Origin: Pseudomonas sp. CC120222-01a
Lineage (GTDB): Bacteria; Pseudomonadota; Gammaproteobacteria; Pseudomonadales; Pseudomonadaceae
NCBI RefSeq assembly: GCF_003097235.1
Contig: NZ_QEQQ01000010.1
Span: forward strand, 1-64,000
Reading direction: 5' to 3'
Length of the DNA stretch: 64,000 nucleotides
Made by a program: the position numbers and the translations under genes. The notes below the pieces were generated by a model. The model did no database searches. It had not been told where the DNA came from and saw only the letters and a list, made by a program, of their open reading frames with translations. This document shows, piece after piece, positions 8,159 to 16,903 of this stretch. Positions within the stretch are counted from its first letter, which is position 1. Every line of letters begins with the position of its first letter.

Positions 8159-8239
8159 GGCCTCTTCGCGGGCTCGCCCGCTCCCACAGGGGTCTTGTGC
8201 AGTACCTGTGGGAGCGGGCATGCCCGCGAAAGGGCCAGC
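8159..8239. repeat. Inverted REP pair (BIME)
   Basis: Two REPs face each other: GGCCTCTTCGCGGGCTCGCC / CGCTCCCACAGG and CCTGTGGGAGCGGGC / GCCCGCGAAAGGGCC. They fill the gap between the convergent LysR and gudD genes, the usual P. putida location for such pairs. Confidence 0.9.
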
Positions 8240-8243
8240 CGCC

Positions 8244-9599
8244 TTAACGCACCAGGCAAGGCCGCTTGTTATCGAAGCTCCAACCCGGAATCAGAAACTG
8301 CATCGCCACGCTGTCATCCCGCGCCCCTAGCCCCATGTTGCGGTAGCACTCATGGGCCTTGGCCAGTTGGTCTTCATCCAGCTCCACCCCCAGCCCCGGC
8401 CGCGCCGGCACCCGCACATGGCCATCGACGATCCGCAGCGGCTCACGGGTCAGGCGCTGGCCGTCCTGCCAGATCCAGTGGGTATCGATGGCGGTGATTT
8501 CACCCGGCGCCGCCGCTGCCACCTGGGTGAACATCGCCAGCGAAATGTCGAAGTGGTTGTTCGAGTGCGAACCCCAGGTCAGGCCCCAGTCGTTGCACAT
8601 CTGCGCCACCCGCACCGAACCCTGCAAGGTCCAGAAGTGCGGGTCGGCCAAGGGGATGTCCACCGACTGCAGCTGGATCGCATGGCCCATCTGCCGCCAG
8701 TCGGTGGCGATCATGTTGGTGGCCGTCGGCAGACCGGTGGCACGGCGGAACTCGGCCATCACCTCACGGCCCGAGTAGCCGTTCTCGGCACCGCACGGGT
8801 CTTCGGCGTAGGCCAGTACATCGTGCTTGTCGCGGCACAGGGCGATGGCTTCTTTCAACGACCAGGCGCCGTTCGGGTCGAGGGTGATACGCGCTTCGGG
8901 GAAGCGTTCGGCCAGGGCCGTCACCGCCTCCATTTCCTCCTCGCCACGCAACACGCCACCTTTGAGCTTGAAGTCGCTGAAGCCATAGCGCTGCTTGGCG
9001 GCCTCGGCCAGGCGCACCACCGCTTCCGGGGTCAGGGCTTTTTCGTGGCGCAGGCGGAACCAGTCGTCGTCGGCGTCGGCTTCGTTGCGGTAGGCCAGGT
9101 CGGTCTGCTGGCGGTCGCCGATGTAGAACAGGTAGCCGAGCATCTTCACTGCCTCGCGCTGCTGGCCTTCACCCAGCAGTGCCGCCATCGGGACGTTGAG
9201 GTGCTGGCCGAGCAGGTCGAGCAGCGCCGACTCGATGGCGGTCACCGCATGCACGGTGATACGCAGGTCGAAGGTCTGCAGGCCACGGCCGGCGGAGTCG
9301 CGGTTGGCGAAGGTCTGGCGCATGGCGTTGAGCACGCGCTGGTAGTGGCCGATCGGCTGGCCAACCACCAGGCTGCGGGCGTCTTCCAGGGTCTGGCGGA
9401 TCTTCTCGCCACCGGGCACTTCGCCCAGGCCGGTGTTGCCGGCACTGTCGCGCAACACCACAACGTTGCGGGTGAAGTACGGGCCGTGGGCGCCACTGAG
9501 GTTGAGCAGCATGCTGTCGTGGCCAGCCACGGGGATAACGCGCAGGTCGGTGACGACGGGTGTGCTGGTGTGAACGGCGGGATTGGTCTGCATATTCAT
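8244..9599 (-). CDS. gudD: Glucarate dehydratase
   Basis: A 451-residue enolase-superfamily enzyme that converts D-glucarate (and often L-idarate) to 5-keto-4-deoxyglucarate. The active-site parts are in order: FKLKGG with the two lysines at about 211 and 213, TLDPNGAW with the metal-binding Asp241, AEDPCG with Glu266, TNMIATDW with Asn295, and GSHSNNH with the catalytic His345. Length and sequence match GudD well. The transporter at 9619 lies 19 bases upstream in the same direction, so the two form an operon. Enzymes for the next steps are not in the window. Confidence 0.96.
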   Translation of the reverse strand: MNMQTNPAVHTSTPVVTDLRVIPVAGHDSMLLNLSGAHGPYFTRNVVVLRDSAGNTGLGEVPGGEKIRQTLEDARSLVVGQPIGHYQRVLNAMRQTFANRDSAGRGLQTFDLRITVHAVTAIESALLDLLGQHLNVPMAALLGEGQQREAVKMLGYLFYIGDRQQTDLAYRNEADADDDWFRLRHEKALTPEAVVRLAEAAKQRYGFSDFKLKGGVLRGEEEMEAVTALAERFPEARITLDPNGAWSLKEAIALCRDKHDVLAYAEDPCGAENGYSGREVMAEFRRATGLPTATNMIATDWRQMGHAIQLQSVDIPLADPHFWTLQGSVRVAQMCNDWGLTWGSHSNNHFDISLAMFTQVAAAAPGEITAIDTHWIWQDGQRLTREPLRIVDGHVRVPARPGLGVELDEDQLAKAHECYRNMGLGARDDSVAMQFLIPGWSFDNKRPCLVR

Positions 9600-9618
9600 G
9601 GTTGTTGTCTCGCAGTCA

Positions 9619-10971
9619 TCAGTGGGTCTGGCCCAAGGCAGAAGGCGCCTTGTGGTCTTCAGAGGGAGCGCCCTTCGGGCGAATGCGTACGAAGAAGATG
9701 GCGATGGCCGCCAGCACCGAGGTCACGGCCAGGCCATACAGCCCGCCCTGGATCGACCCGGTCTGCTGTTCGAGCAGGCCGAAGGTGGTGGGGGCGACGA
9801 AGCCGCCGAGGTTGCCGACCGAGTTGATCAGGGCGATCACGGCCGCGGCGATCCGGGCGTCCAGGTAGCCCTGCGGAATCGGCCAGAACAGCGACGAGGC
9901 CGACTTGAAGCCGATGGCGGCGAAGCACACGGCGACGAAGGCGAACACCGGGCCGCCGGTGGTGGACATGAACATGCCGATGGCGGCGACGATCAACGCA
10001 CCGGCAACCCAGGCCTGCTGGAACTTCCAGCGTGTGGAACCCGCGGCGAAGGCATACATGGCGATGATCGAGATCAGCCACGGGATCGAGTTGAAGAAGC
10101 CGACCTGCAGGTCGCTGAGGTCGCCCATGCGCTTGATGATGCTTGGCAGCCAGAAGGTGGCAGCGTAGATGGTCAGCTGGATGCAGAAGTAGATCAGGCA
10201 GAACAGCACGATCTGGCGGTCCTTGAGCAGGCTCCACGCCGAAGGCTTCACCGCGCCAACCGCTTCACGCTCTTGCTGCTCACGGTCGATGGTCGCCACC
10301 AGCGCCTCCTGCTCGGCCTGGCTCAGCCACTTGGCATCCTGCGGCTTGGAGTCGAGCCAGAAGAACACGAAGAAGCACAGGGTCACCGAGGCCATGCCTT
10401 CGATGAACAGCATCCACTGCCAGCCGTACAGACCCAGGCCCTGGATCTGCATCAGCGCGCCGGCCAGCGGCCCGGAAATCAGCGACGCCAAGGCAGAGCC
10501 GCTGAGGAAGATGGCGATCGCCTTGCCGCGCTCGACGGCCGGCAGCCAGCGGGTGAAGTAGTAGATCACGCCAGGGAAGAAGCCCGCCTCGGCCACACCC
10601 AGCAAAAAGCGCAGCACGTAGAACTGGGTTTCGTTCTGGACGAAGGCCATGGCGGTGGCCACCAGGCCCCAGGTGAACATGATGCGGGTCAGCCACAACC
10701 GCGCACCGACCTTTTGCAGCAGCATGTTCGAGGGCACCTCGAACAGCGCGTAGCCGATGAAGAACAGCCCGGCGCCGAAACCAAAGGCGGCGGCACTGAT
10801 GCCCAGGTCGCTTTCCAGGTGCGGGCGGACGAAGCCGATGTTGACGCGGTCGAGGTAGTTGACGATGAACATGATGACGAACAGCGGCAGGACGTGGCGC
10901 TTGACCTTGGCCACGGCACTGGCCAAAGCGTCGCCTTCATTCCGGGCAGACGGAGCGAGGGTGTCGTTCAC
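9619..10971 (-). CDS. gudP: ACS-family MFS transporter, probable glucarate permease
   Basis: A 450-residue transporter with twelve predicted helices and the ACS-family motif [17 protein letters not shown] near residue 35. The GTG at 10971 is chosen as start because GGGAG lies eight bases before it and the upstream extension is not protein-like. The gene is directly upstream of gudD, which makes glucarate the likely cargo. It is related to, but not a close copy of, the transporter at 4753. Expression is probably under the FadR-type regulator divergently encoded at 11231. Confidence 0.85.
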   Translation of the reverse strand: MNDTLAPSARNEGDALASAVAKVKRHVLPLFVIMFIVNYLDRVNIGFVRPHLESDLGISAAAFGFGAGLFFIGYALFEVPSNMLLQKVGARLWLTRIMFTWGLVATAMAFVQNETQFYVLRFLLGVAEAGFFPGVIYYFTRWLPAVERGKAIAIFLSGSALASLISGPLAGALMQIQGLGLYGWQWMLFIEGMASVTLCFFVFFWLDSKPQDAKWLSQAEQEALVATIDREQQEREAVGAVKPSAWSLLKDRQIVLFCLIYFCIQLTIYAATFWLPSIIKRMGDLSDLQVGFFNSIPWLISIIAMYAFAAGSTRWKFQQAWVAGALIVAAIGMFMSTTGGPVFAFVAVCFAAIGFKSASSLFWPIPQGYLDARIAAAVIALINSVGNLGGFVAPTTFGLLEQQTGSIQGGLYGLAVTSVLAAIAIFFVRIRPKGAPSEDHKAPSALGQTH

Positions 10972-11052
10972 TTGTGGATCTCCCACTAATTGTTTTTGTG
11001 CGGGTCGAAGTTGTCTGACATGACAGTGGGATGGAGCATATGCGCAGCAAGG

Positions 11053-11063
11053 TTGTACGACAA
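11053..11063 (-). promoter_or_regulatory. Putative FadR-type operator, copy 1
   Basis: TTGTACGACAA lies 82 bases upstream of the gudP-like start. It is the exact reverse complement of the site at 11198-11208 and has the TTGT-N3-ACAA symmetry used by many FadR-subfamily GntR regulators. The repressor encoded next door is the obvious candidate ligand. Confidence 0.6.
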
Positions 11064-11196
11064 GATGCCGAATGTCGCCTAAACAGCAAAATACAAGCAT
11101 ATAAATAGCAAGATGGCGTCGAACATGACGACAACGTAATTAACGGCCCTGTACCGTGCAGGGAAAAACCAGGCAAAAAATATTTTTATCGGTTAA

Positions 11197-11209
11197 CTTG
11201 TCGTACAAG
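11197..11209 (+). promoter_or_regulatory. Putative FadR-type operator, copy 2
   Basis: CTTGTCGTACAAG lies 22 bases before the regulator start at 11231, where binding would block the regulator's own promoter. It matches copy 1 (11053) on the other strand over all 11 core bases. Confidence 0.6.
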
Positions 11210-11230
11210 TACCTTACCCTGGAACTCCCC

Positions 11231-11929
11231 ATGGATACTTCCCCCGCCAAACGCAGCCACAGCCGCGCCCATGACCTGGTGTCGAGCCTGACCCAGCAGA
11301 TCCTGCTGGGCACCTTCAAGCCGGGGGACAAGCTGCCGTCGGAGAACACCCTGGTGCGCGAGCATGGCGTCAGCCGCACCGTGGTCCGCGAAGCGCTGTC
11401 GAAGCTGCAGGCCTCAGGCCTGGTGGAACCGCGCCATGGCATCGGCACTTTCGTGATGGAGCGCCAGGGCCAGGCGGGTTTGCGCGTGGGGGCGGAGAAT
11501 GCCGCGAGTGTGCGCGACCTGCTGGAGCTGCGCATCGGCCTGGAGGGCCAGGCGGCGGCCCTGGCGGCCGTGCGCCGCAGTGACGAGCAGCTGGCACGCA
11601 TGCGCAAGGCGCTGGATGACTATCAGGACCTGGCGGCTGCCGGTGACAGCTGCATCGAAGCGGACCGGCGCTTCCACCTGTTGATCGCCGAGGCCACCGG
11701 CAACCTGTATTTCAGCGAGATGATGGCGCAGCTGGGCAACGGCCTGATCCCGCGTAACCGCATGGCCCTGGCCGAACGCACCGGGGCCAAGCTGGCGCGG
11801 CATGCGTACCTGGCCAACCTCGAGCATGAGGCGATCCTCAATGCCATCCGTCGCCAGGACCCCGACGCGGCGCGGGCGGCGATCTGCCTGCACCTGTCCA
11901 ACAGCCGGGATCGCCTGCTGCCGGACTGA
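11231..11929 (+). CDS. GntR-family (FadR subfamily) transcriptional regulator
   Basis: A 232-residue regulator. The N-terminal winged helix carries PGDKLPSENTLVREHGVSRT (about residues 36-55), followed by VVREALSKLQASGLVEPRHGIGTFV, which is the standard GntR DNA-binding region. The C-terminal FCD domain has the expected metal-binding pattern with D-RRFHLLIAEATGN and a later H-EHEAIL. The start at 11231 avoids a non-conserved extension. It is divergent from the gudP-gudD operon, and two identical inverted sites lie between them, so it is most likely the sugar-acid-responsive repressor of that operon. Confidence 0.9.
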   Translation: MDTSPAKRSHSRAHDLVSSLTQQILLGTFKPGDKLPSENTLVREHGVSRTVVREALSKLQASGLVEPRHGIGTFVMERQGQAGLRVGAENAASVRDLLELRIGLEGQAAALAAVRRSDEQLARMRKALDDYQDLAAAGDSCIEADRRFHLLIAEATGNLYFSEMMAQLGNGLIPRNRMALAERTGAKLARHAYLANLEHEAILNAIRRQDPDAARAAICLHLSNSRDRLLPD

Positions 11930-11953
11930 TCACTGTCGGGACTTGCGCTATCC

Positions 11954-12072
11954 CTTGTGGGAGCGGCCTTGTGTCGCGAAAGGGCTGCGCAGCAGCCCCT
12001 CGATCTCAGCGGCAGAACAAAAGGCAGGGGGCCGCTTTGCGGCCCTTTCGCGACGCAAGGCCGCTCCCACAG
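11954..12072. repeat. Inverted REP pair (BIME)
   Basis: REPs of the GTGGGAGCGGCCTTG / TCGCGAAAGGGC class in opposite orientation, with GGCTGCGCAGCAGCC and GGGCCGCTTTGCGGCCC side hairpins. They separate the convergent regulator and ABC ATPase genes. Confidence 0.9.
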
Positions 12073-12092
12073 TGACCGTGTCAACTCAGAGA

Positions 12093-12854
12093 TCAGGCCA
12101 ACGCCCGATCCACCAGCACCTGCAATCGCCCCTTCGAACAGCGCTCGACCCGCGCCGCGACGCCATACACCTCAGCCAGCAGCTCAGGCTGCAGCACCTC
12201 CTCCGGCGCCCCGCACGCCACCACCCTGCCCCCGCGCAACACCACCAGCCAATCGGCATGGCTGGCCGCCAGATTGATGTCATGCAACACCGCCACCGCC
12301 AGCAACCGATGCGCCACCACCCGCTCGCGCACCGCGCCCATCACCCGCAACTGGTAATGCAGGTCCAGCGCACTGGTCGGCTCATCGAGCAGCAGCACCT
12401 GCGGATTGCGCGCCATCAGCTGCGCCAGTGCCACCAGTTGCCGCTGGCCACCGGACAGGCTGTCGAGCGAGCGCTCGGCCAGCGCCTCGATACCGAGCTG
12501 GCGCAATGCCTCGTAGGCGTTGCCAAGCAGGTCAGCCGCACCACTCACGCGCAGCGCCGCGACAATGCTTTCCAGCACTCCAAGGGCAATCCCCGGGGGC
12601 AGTTGCTGGGGCATGTAGGCCAGCCGCCGCGAGCGCTCGGCAAAGCTCAGCCGGGTCACGTCCTGGCCATCCAGGCTCAAGCCGCCCTTCATCCGCTCCA
12701 GCCCCGCCAGCGCCCGCAGCAAGGTCGATTTGCCCGCGCCGTTGGGACCGACCAGCGCCACCAGGCTACCGGCCGGCAGCTCAGGCAAGCTCACCCCGTG
12801 CAGGATCTGCCGCGCGCCATAGGCGACCGCCACTTCATCGATCAACAGGCTCAC
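12093..12854 (-). CDS. ABC importer ATPase, FecE/BtuD type
   Basis: A 253-residue ATP-binding subunit. Walker A is GPNGAGKST (about residues 36-44), the signature is LSGGQRQLVALAQL, Walker B is VLLLDEPTSALD and the switch histidine is in LHDINLAASHAD. This is the energy-coupling subunit of a metal-chelate (siderophore, haem or cobalamin) importer. Its start overlaps the permease stop by four bases (ATGA), so the three genes 15024-12093 are one translationally coupled operon. Confidence 0.92.
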   Translation of the reverse strand: MSLLIDEVAVAYGARQILHGVSLPELPAGSLVALVGPNGAGKSTLLRALAGLERMKGGLSLDGQDVTRLSFAERSRRLAYMPQQLPPGIALGVLESIVAALRVSGAADLLGNAYEALRQLGIEALAERSLDSLSGGQRQLVALAQLMARNPQVLLLDEPTSALDLHYQLRVMGAVRERVVAHRLLAVAVLHDINLAASHADWLVVLRGGRVVACGAPEEVLQPELLAEVYGVAARVERCSKGRLQVLVDRALA

Positions 12855-13912
12855 AATTTTCTCCCCCGGCGGAACACCAGCAGCACGAACACCGGCACCC
12901 CGACCAACGCCGTTACGATGCCCACCGGCACGATCACCCCGGGTAGGATCAACTTGCTGGCAAGCGACGACAACGACAGCATCAACGCTCCCACCAGCGC
13001 ACTGGCCGGCAGCAGAAAGCGTTGGTCCTCACCGACCAGCAAACGGGCGATATGCGGCCCGACCAGGCCGACGAAACCGATGGTGCCGACGAACGCCACG
13101 GCCGTGGCCGACAGCAGGCTGATGCGCAGCAGCGAGGCAAAGCGCAGGCGCCGGGTATCCACGCCAAAGCTGCGTGCGCGGTCCTCGCCCATGCGCAGCA
13201 AGGTCATGGCCGGCGCGGCGCGCAGCGAGAACGGCAACAACAGCGCCAGCACCAGGGCGAGGATGCCGAGCTTCTGCCAGTCGGCCCGGGCCAGGCTGCC
13301 CAAGGTCCAGAACACCAGTTGCTGCAGCACGTCCTCGGTGGCCAGCAACTGCAGCAGCGAGACCAGCGCATTGCAGCTGAACACCAGGGCGATGCCGAAC
13401 AGCACCAGGCTCTCCACCCCTGCACCACGCAAGCGCGACATGGCCTGCAGCAACACCACCGACAGGCAGGCGAAGACGAAGGCCATCACCGTCACCTGCG
13501 CGCTCGGCGCCAGCCAGGCGATACCCAGTGGATAGGCGATCGCCAGCGATGCACCGAGCGCCGCCGATGACGACACGCCGAGGGTGAAGGGGCTGGCCAG
13601 CGGGTTGTCGAGGATCGCCTGCATCTCGGCGCCAGCGAGCGCCAAGGCCGCGCCCACCAGCACCGCCATGAGCGAGTACGGCAGGCGCACGTTCCAGATG
13701 ATCACCCGCTCGGTGGCGCTCAGCGTCGCCGGGTCGAAGATGCCCTGCAGCAGTTGCCCCAGGCCCATGCCCGAGGCACCGCTGGCCAGGTCTCCGAGTA
13801 CCGACAACAGCAACAGCAGCGCCAGCGCGAACACCAGCAAGGCCCGCCGCCAGAGCAGGCGGCGGTAATGCCAGGCGGCGAGTGCCGCGCCTTCCTGCGC
13901 CAGCGCAGTCAC
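12851..13912 (-). CDS. ABC importer permease, FecCD/BtuC family
   Basis: A 353-residue inner-membrane subunit with about ten helices. It contains the family motifs RLPYSLMAVLVGAALALAGAEMQ (first part, near residue 80) and the cytoplasmic coupling segment FVGTIGFVGLVGPHIAR. The GTG at 13912 overlaps the stop of the binding-protein gene by four bases (GTGA) and is the best start. One permease gene is present, so the channel is a homodimer as in BtuC2D2. Confidence 0.92.
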   Translation of the reverse strand: MTALAQEGAALAAWHYRRLLWRRALLVFALALLLLLSVLGDLASGASGMGLGQLLQGIFDPATLSATERVIIWNVRLPYSLMAVLVGAALALAGAEMQAILDNPLASPFTLGVSSSAALGASLAIAYPLGIAWLAPSAQVTVMAFVFACLSVVLLQAMSRLRGAGVESLVLFGIALVFSCNALVSLLQLLATEDVLQQLVFWTLGSLARADWQKLGILALVLALLLPFSLRAAPAMTLLRMGEDRARSFGVDTRRLRFASLLRISLLSATAVAFVGTIGFVGLVGPHIARLLVGEDQRFLLPASALVGALMLSLSSLASKLILPGVIVPVGIVTALVGVPVFVLLVFRRGRKL

Positions 13913-15024
13913 TTGGCGTCGACCCAGTACTGGCCGTCCAGGCCTACCTTCAGCATGCGGTTGATTTCGCCCATGGTCGCCTGCGGGTCGACATCCTCGA
14001 AGCGCTCGGGATGCACCCAACGCGCCATGGCTTCGATCGCGAGGATGTTGAACGGCGAGTTGTAGAAGTCATGCCACAGACCGTGGGCCTGCCCGGCCTG
14101 GATCGGCCGCAGCGGCGCGAACTCGGGGCGTGCGGTGATCTTCGCCAGGCTCTGGCGGGCAGTCTCGGTGGATACACCCGCGCCCAGCAGCACGCCCGGC
14201 GCACGGTTGCCGGTGGCGATGTACACGTCCGGGTCGGCTTGCAGCACGTATTCGACACTGACGTCGCCCAACGCGCCCGGCACCACGTCAGCGCCGATGT
14301 TGTGCCCGCCGACTGCCTCGACCACGCTGCCCAGGCCGCTCTTGCCGGTGGTATGCCCCGGTGCCTGCCACACGCCCGCCAGCAGTTCGAGAAACACTTT
14401 CGGCCGCTCACTGGGTTTTAGCGAGGCCACGCTGTCGGTGATGTGCTTGAGGTGACGGTCGTACAGGCTCAGGTATTCCTGCGCCTGCTGTTCACGCCCG
14501 AGCAGGGTGCCCAGCGCTTGCATGCTGACCCGAGTGTTACGGATCGGGTGCACGCGGAAGTCGACGAACAGCACCGGCACCCCGGCCTTTTCCAGCAGGT
14601 CGGCCACCGGGCTGTGCTGGGTCGGGCCTTCGCCGGCGATGCTGAAGATCGCCAGGTCCGGCTTGAGCGCGAGAATCTGCTCGGCACTGACGCTCTGCTC
14701 GGAGGCCTGGCCGATCAATGGCAGCTTGGCCACCTGCGGGTACAGCTTGGCGTACACGTCATAGGTATGCGGGTCGAGCAAGCGCATGTCGTTCTGCCAA
14801 CCGACCACGCGCTGGAACGGGTTGTCACGGTCGAGCAGCGCCAGGGCGAAGAACAGCCGCCCCTCACCGAGCACGATGCGCTGTGGCGCATGCTCGACTT
14901 CGACCTTGCGCCCGAGCACGTCGGTCACTTGCAGGGCACTGGCGGTTTGCGCAAAGCCGGCAGTGGTCGCCAGCACCACCAGGGCAAGCAGCAGGCGCTG
15001 CCGAATACAACGAAGAAAGCACAT
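13909..15024 (-). CDS. Periplasmic substrate-binding protein of a metal-chelate ABC importer
   Basis: A 371-residue secreted protein. The start at 15024 has AAGAGGA seven bases upstream and gives a good signal peptide (basic RCIRQR, then LLLALVVLATTAG, cleavage after an ALA-type site near ASA). The mature part has the TroA/FepB-like fold signature with HAPQRIV near its beginning and ILALKPDLAIFS in the first lobe. It should deliver an iron-siderophore or similar complex to the permease encoded next. No TonB-dependent receptor or biosynthetic gene is nearby, so the ligand is open. Confidence 0.88.
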   Translation of the reverse strand: MCFLRCIRQRLLLALVVLATTAGFAQTASALQVTDVLGRKVEVEHAPQRIVLGEGRLFFALALLDRDNPFQRVVGWQNDMRLLDPHTYDVYAKLYPQVAKLPLIGQASEQSVSAEQILALKPDLAIFSIAGEGPTQHSPVADLLEKAGVPVLFVDFRVHPIRNTRVSMQALGTLLGREQQAQEYLSLYDRHLKHITDSVASLKPSERPKVFLELLAGVWQAPGHTTGKSGLGSVVEAVGGHNIGADVVPGALGDVSVEYVLQADPDVYIATGNRAPGVLLGAGVSTETARQSLAKITARPEFAPLRPIQAGQAHGLWHDFYNSPFNILAIEAMARWVHPERFEDVDPQATMGEINRMLKVGLDGQYWVDAK

Positions 15025-15137
15025 CGGGGAATCCTCTTGAAGAGAATCAGTCGCATCTGAAGCGGGGCATTCTAGCCAGCCGCCTTCCCCTGCCGATGTG
15101 CGCAAATGTATTGGCTTGTCGGACGCTCGTTACAGTT

Positions 15138-16148
15138 TCACCAGGTCAGGCAAATCTTGCCGAAATGCCGGTTGCTCTCCTGATAGCGGAACGCCTCGAC
15201 GATCTGCTCCAGCTCGAAATGCTTGTCCACCACCGGCCGCAAGCCGTTGGCATCGATCGCCCGCACCATCGCCTGCTGCTGCGCACGGCTGCCCACCAGC
15301 ACACCTTGCAGGCGGATCTGCCGCACCAGTGCCTGCACCAGCGGCAGCTGCCCGGCCACGCCGGTAAGAATGCCGATCAGCGACACGTGCCCACCGATGC
15401 GCGCGGCGATCATCGACTGTTCCAGGGTCGCCGGCCCGCCCACTTCGATCACATGATCGACGCCGCGATTGCCCGTGAGCTCTCGCGCCTTCTCGCCCCA
15501 GGCCGGGGTGCTCTTGTAATTGATCAGGTGGTCGGCGCCGAGGGCTTTCAGGCGTTCGAGCTTGGCGTCGCTGGACGACGTGGCGATGACCGTGGCCCCT
15601 GCCAGCTTGGCGAACTGCAGGGAGAAGATCGACACACCGCCGGTGCCCTGCACCAGCACCGTGTCGCCGGGCTTGAGGTGGTCATCGCTCATCAAGGTGC
15701 GCCAGGCGGTGAGGCCGGCCGTAGTCAGGGTCGCAGCCTCGGCGTGGCTGAAGCCCTGGGGTGCCAGGGTGAACGAGGTGGCCGCAGCCGTGACCTGTTC
15801 GCGGGCATAACCATCGATGCCATCGCCCGGCACCCGGCCAAAGCCTTCGACGTTGGCCTGGCCATCTAGCCAGTCGGGGAAGAAGGTGCTGACGACGTTG
15901 TCGCCGACCTTGAATTCACTCACGCCTGCACCGACCGCGACCACTTCGCCAGCGCCATCGGCCATGGGAATGCGTCGCTCGCTCGGGCCCCACATGCCGC
16001 TGACAACGGCGAAGTCGTGATAGTTGAGGGAGCTGGCATGCAGTTGTACGGTGATCTCGCCGGCCTTGGGCGCTGGGGCCTCGCAGGTACCGACTTCGAC
16101 CTTGTCGTAGCCGCCGCCGGGTTGCACATAGATGGCCTTGCTGGTCAT
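15138..16148 (-). CDS. Zinc-independent MDR oxidoreductase (alcohol dehydrogenase/quinone-reductase-like)
   Basis: A 336-residue medium-chain dehydrogenase/reductase. The N-terminal GroES-like domain (SLNYHDFAVVSG) lacks the zinc-binding cysteines of classical alcohol dehydrogenases. The NADP-binding Rossmann motif is VLVQGTGGVSIFSLQFAKLA (about residues 177-196). Similar proteins are annotated as NAD(P)-dependent alcohol dehydrogenase; the true substrate is unknown. The gene stands alone between the ABC operon and a REP pair. Confidence 0.85.
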   Translation of the reverse strand: MTSKAIYVQPGGGYDKVEVGTCEAPAPKAGEITVQLHASSLNYHDFAVVSGMWGPSERRIPMADGAGEVVAVGAGVSEFKVGDNVVSTFFPDWLDGQANVEGFGRVPGDGIDGYAREQVTAAATSFTLAPQGFSHAEAATLTTAGLTAWRTLMSDDHLKPGDTVLVQGTGGVSIFSLQFAKLAGATVIATSSSDAKLERLKALGADHLINYKSTPAWGEKARELTGNRGVDHVIEVGGPATLEQSMIAARIGGHVSLIGILTGVAGQLPLVQALVRQIRLQGVLVGSRAQQQAMVRAIDANGLRPVVDKHFELEQIVEAFRYQESNRHFGKICLTW

Positions 16149-16196
16149 GAGTGAGGCTCCATTCAGAGGAAAGACTGGGGTTCAGCATAGCCAGTA

Positions 16197-16295
16197 GCGG
16201 CCCTTTCGCGGGACAAGCCCGCTCCTACAGGTATCGTACAGAGTCTGAGCCTGCGGTAATCCTGTAGGAGCGGGCTTGCCCCGCGAAGAGGCCAG
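16197..16295. repeat. Inverted REP pair (BIME)
   Basis: Arms GGCCCTTTCGCGGGACAAGC / CCGCTCCTACAGG and CCTGTAGGAGCGGGC / GCCCCGCGAAGAGGCC. The pair lies between the MDR gene and the HAD gene. Confidence 0.9.
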
Positions 16296-16312
16296 CACAG
16301 ACATCAGATAAT

Positions 16313-16903
16313 TCAGCCCAGCATCACCCGCAATGCCCGGCAATCTGCTGCATGCCAATCCACCAGCTCCGGCCATGGGTTATCCGGCAAGTTCACCAGC
16401 ACTGTGCGCGCCCCAGCAGCCCGCCCACAGTCCAGGTCAAAGCGGTAATCCCCGACCATCACCAGCTCGCCGGGCGCCACACCCCAAGCGCTGGCAATCT
16501 TCAACAATCCATCCGGGCTCGGCTTCGGCTCAGCCTCATCGCGCCCAAGAATGTGCTCGACCGCAAAGCAGTCCGCCAGGCCGATTGCCTCAAGCGTCAC
16601 ATGTGCCAGTTCCCGCGCATTGCGAGTCAGGATGCCCAGGCGGCAACCACGTTCGGCCAGCTCACGCACCAGCTCCACCGCCCCGATAGCGGCAGTCGAG
16701 GCAATCGCCAGGTCGCGTTCGTGCTCAAGCAGCCAGGCATGCTTGGCCGCCGCTTCTGCCGCCGGCAGCGCCGCCAAGTGGGTGAGGATGTCGTGCTCGG
16801 CCGGGATATCCAGGGCGACGCGGATGGCGGCAAAATCGTGCACCGCCACGGTCAGGGTGCCGTCCATGTCGAACACCCAGTTACGGATTTCGCCCAGGCT
16901 CAT
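16313..16903 (-). CDS. HAD-superfamily hydrolase
   Basis: A 196-residue phosphatase-like protein. Motif I is VFDMDGTLT (about residues 10-18, with the two catalytic aspartates), motif II is ILTRNAR, the motif III lysine is in EPKPSPDGLL, and motif IV is VGDYRFDLDCGRAAG. A small helical cap follows motif I, as in phosphoglycolate-phosphatase-like enzymes. Its start overlaps the tesB stop by four bases (ATGA), so it is co-translated with tesB. Substrate is unknown. Confidence 0.9.
   Translation of the reverse strand: MSLGEIRNWVFDMDGTLTVAVHDFAAIRVALDIPAEHDILTHLAALPAAEAAAKHAWLLEHERDLAIASTAAIGAVELVRELAERGCRLGILTRNARELAHVTLEAIGLADCFAVEHILGRDEAEPKPSPDGLLKIASAWGVAPGELVMVGDYRFDLDCGRAAGARTVLVNLPDNPWPELVDWHAADCRALRVMLG

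Noticed and set aside
11802..13535. A 577-codon plus-strand frame across the REP pair and the ABC genes
   Set aside because: It runs through a REP pair and then antisense to two clear ABC-transporter genes; no domain is present.
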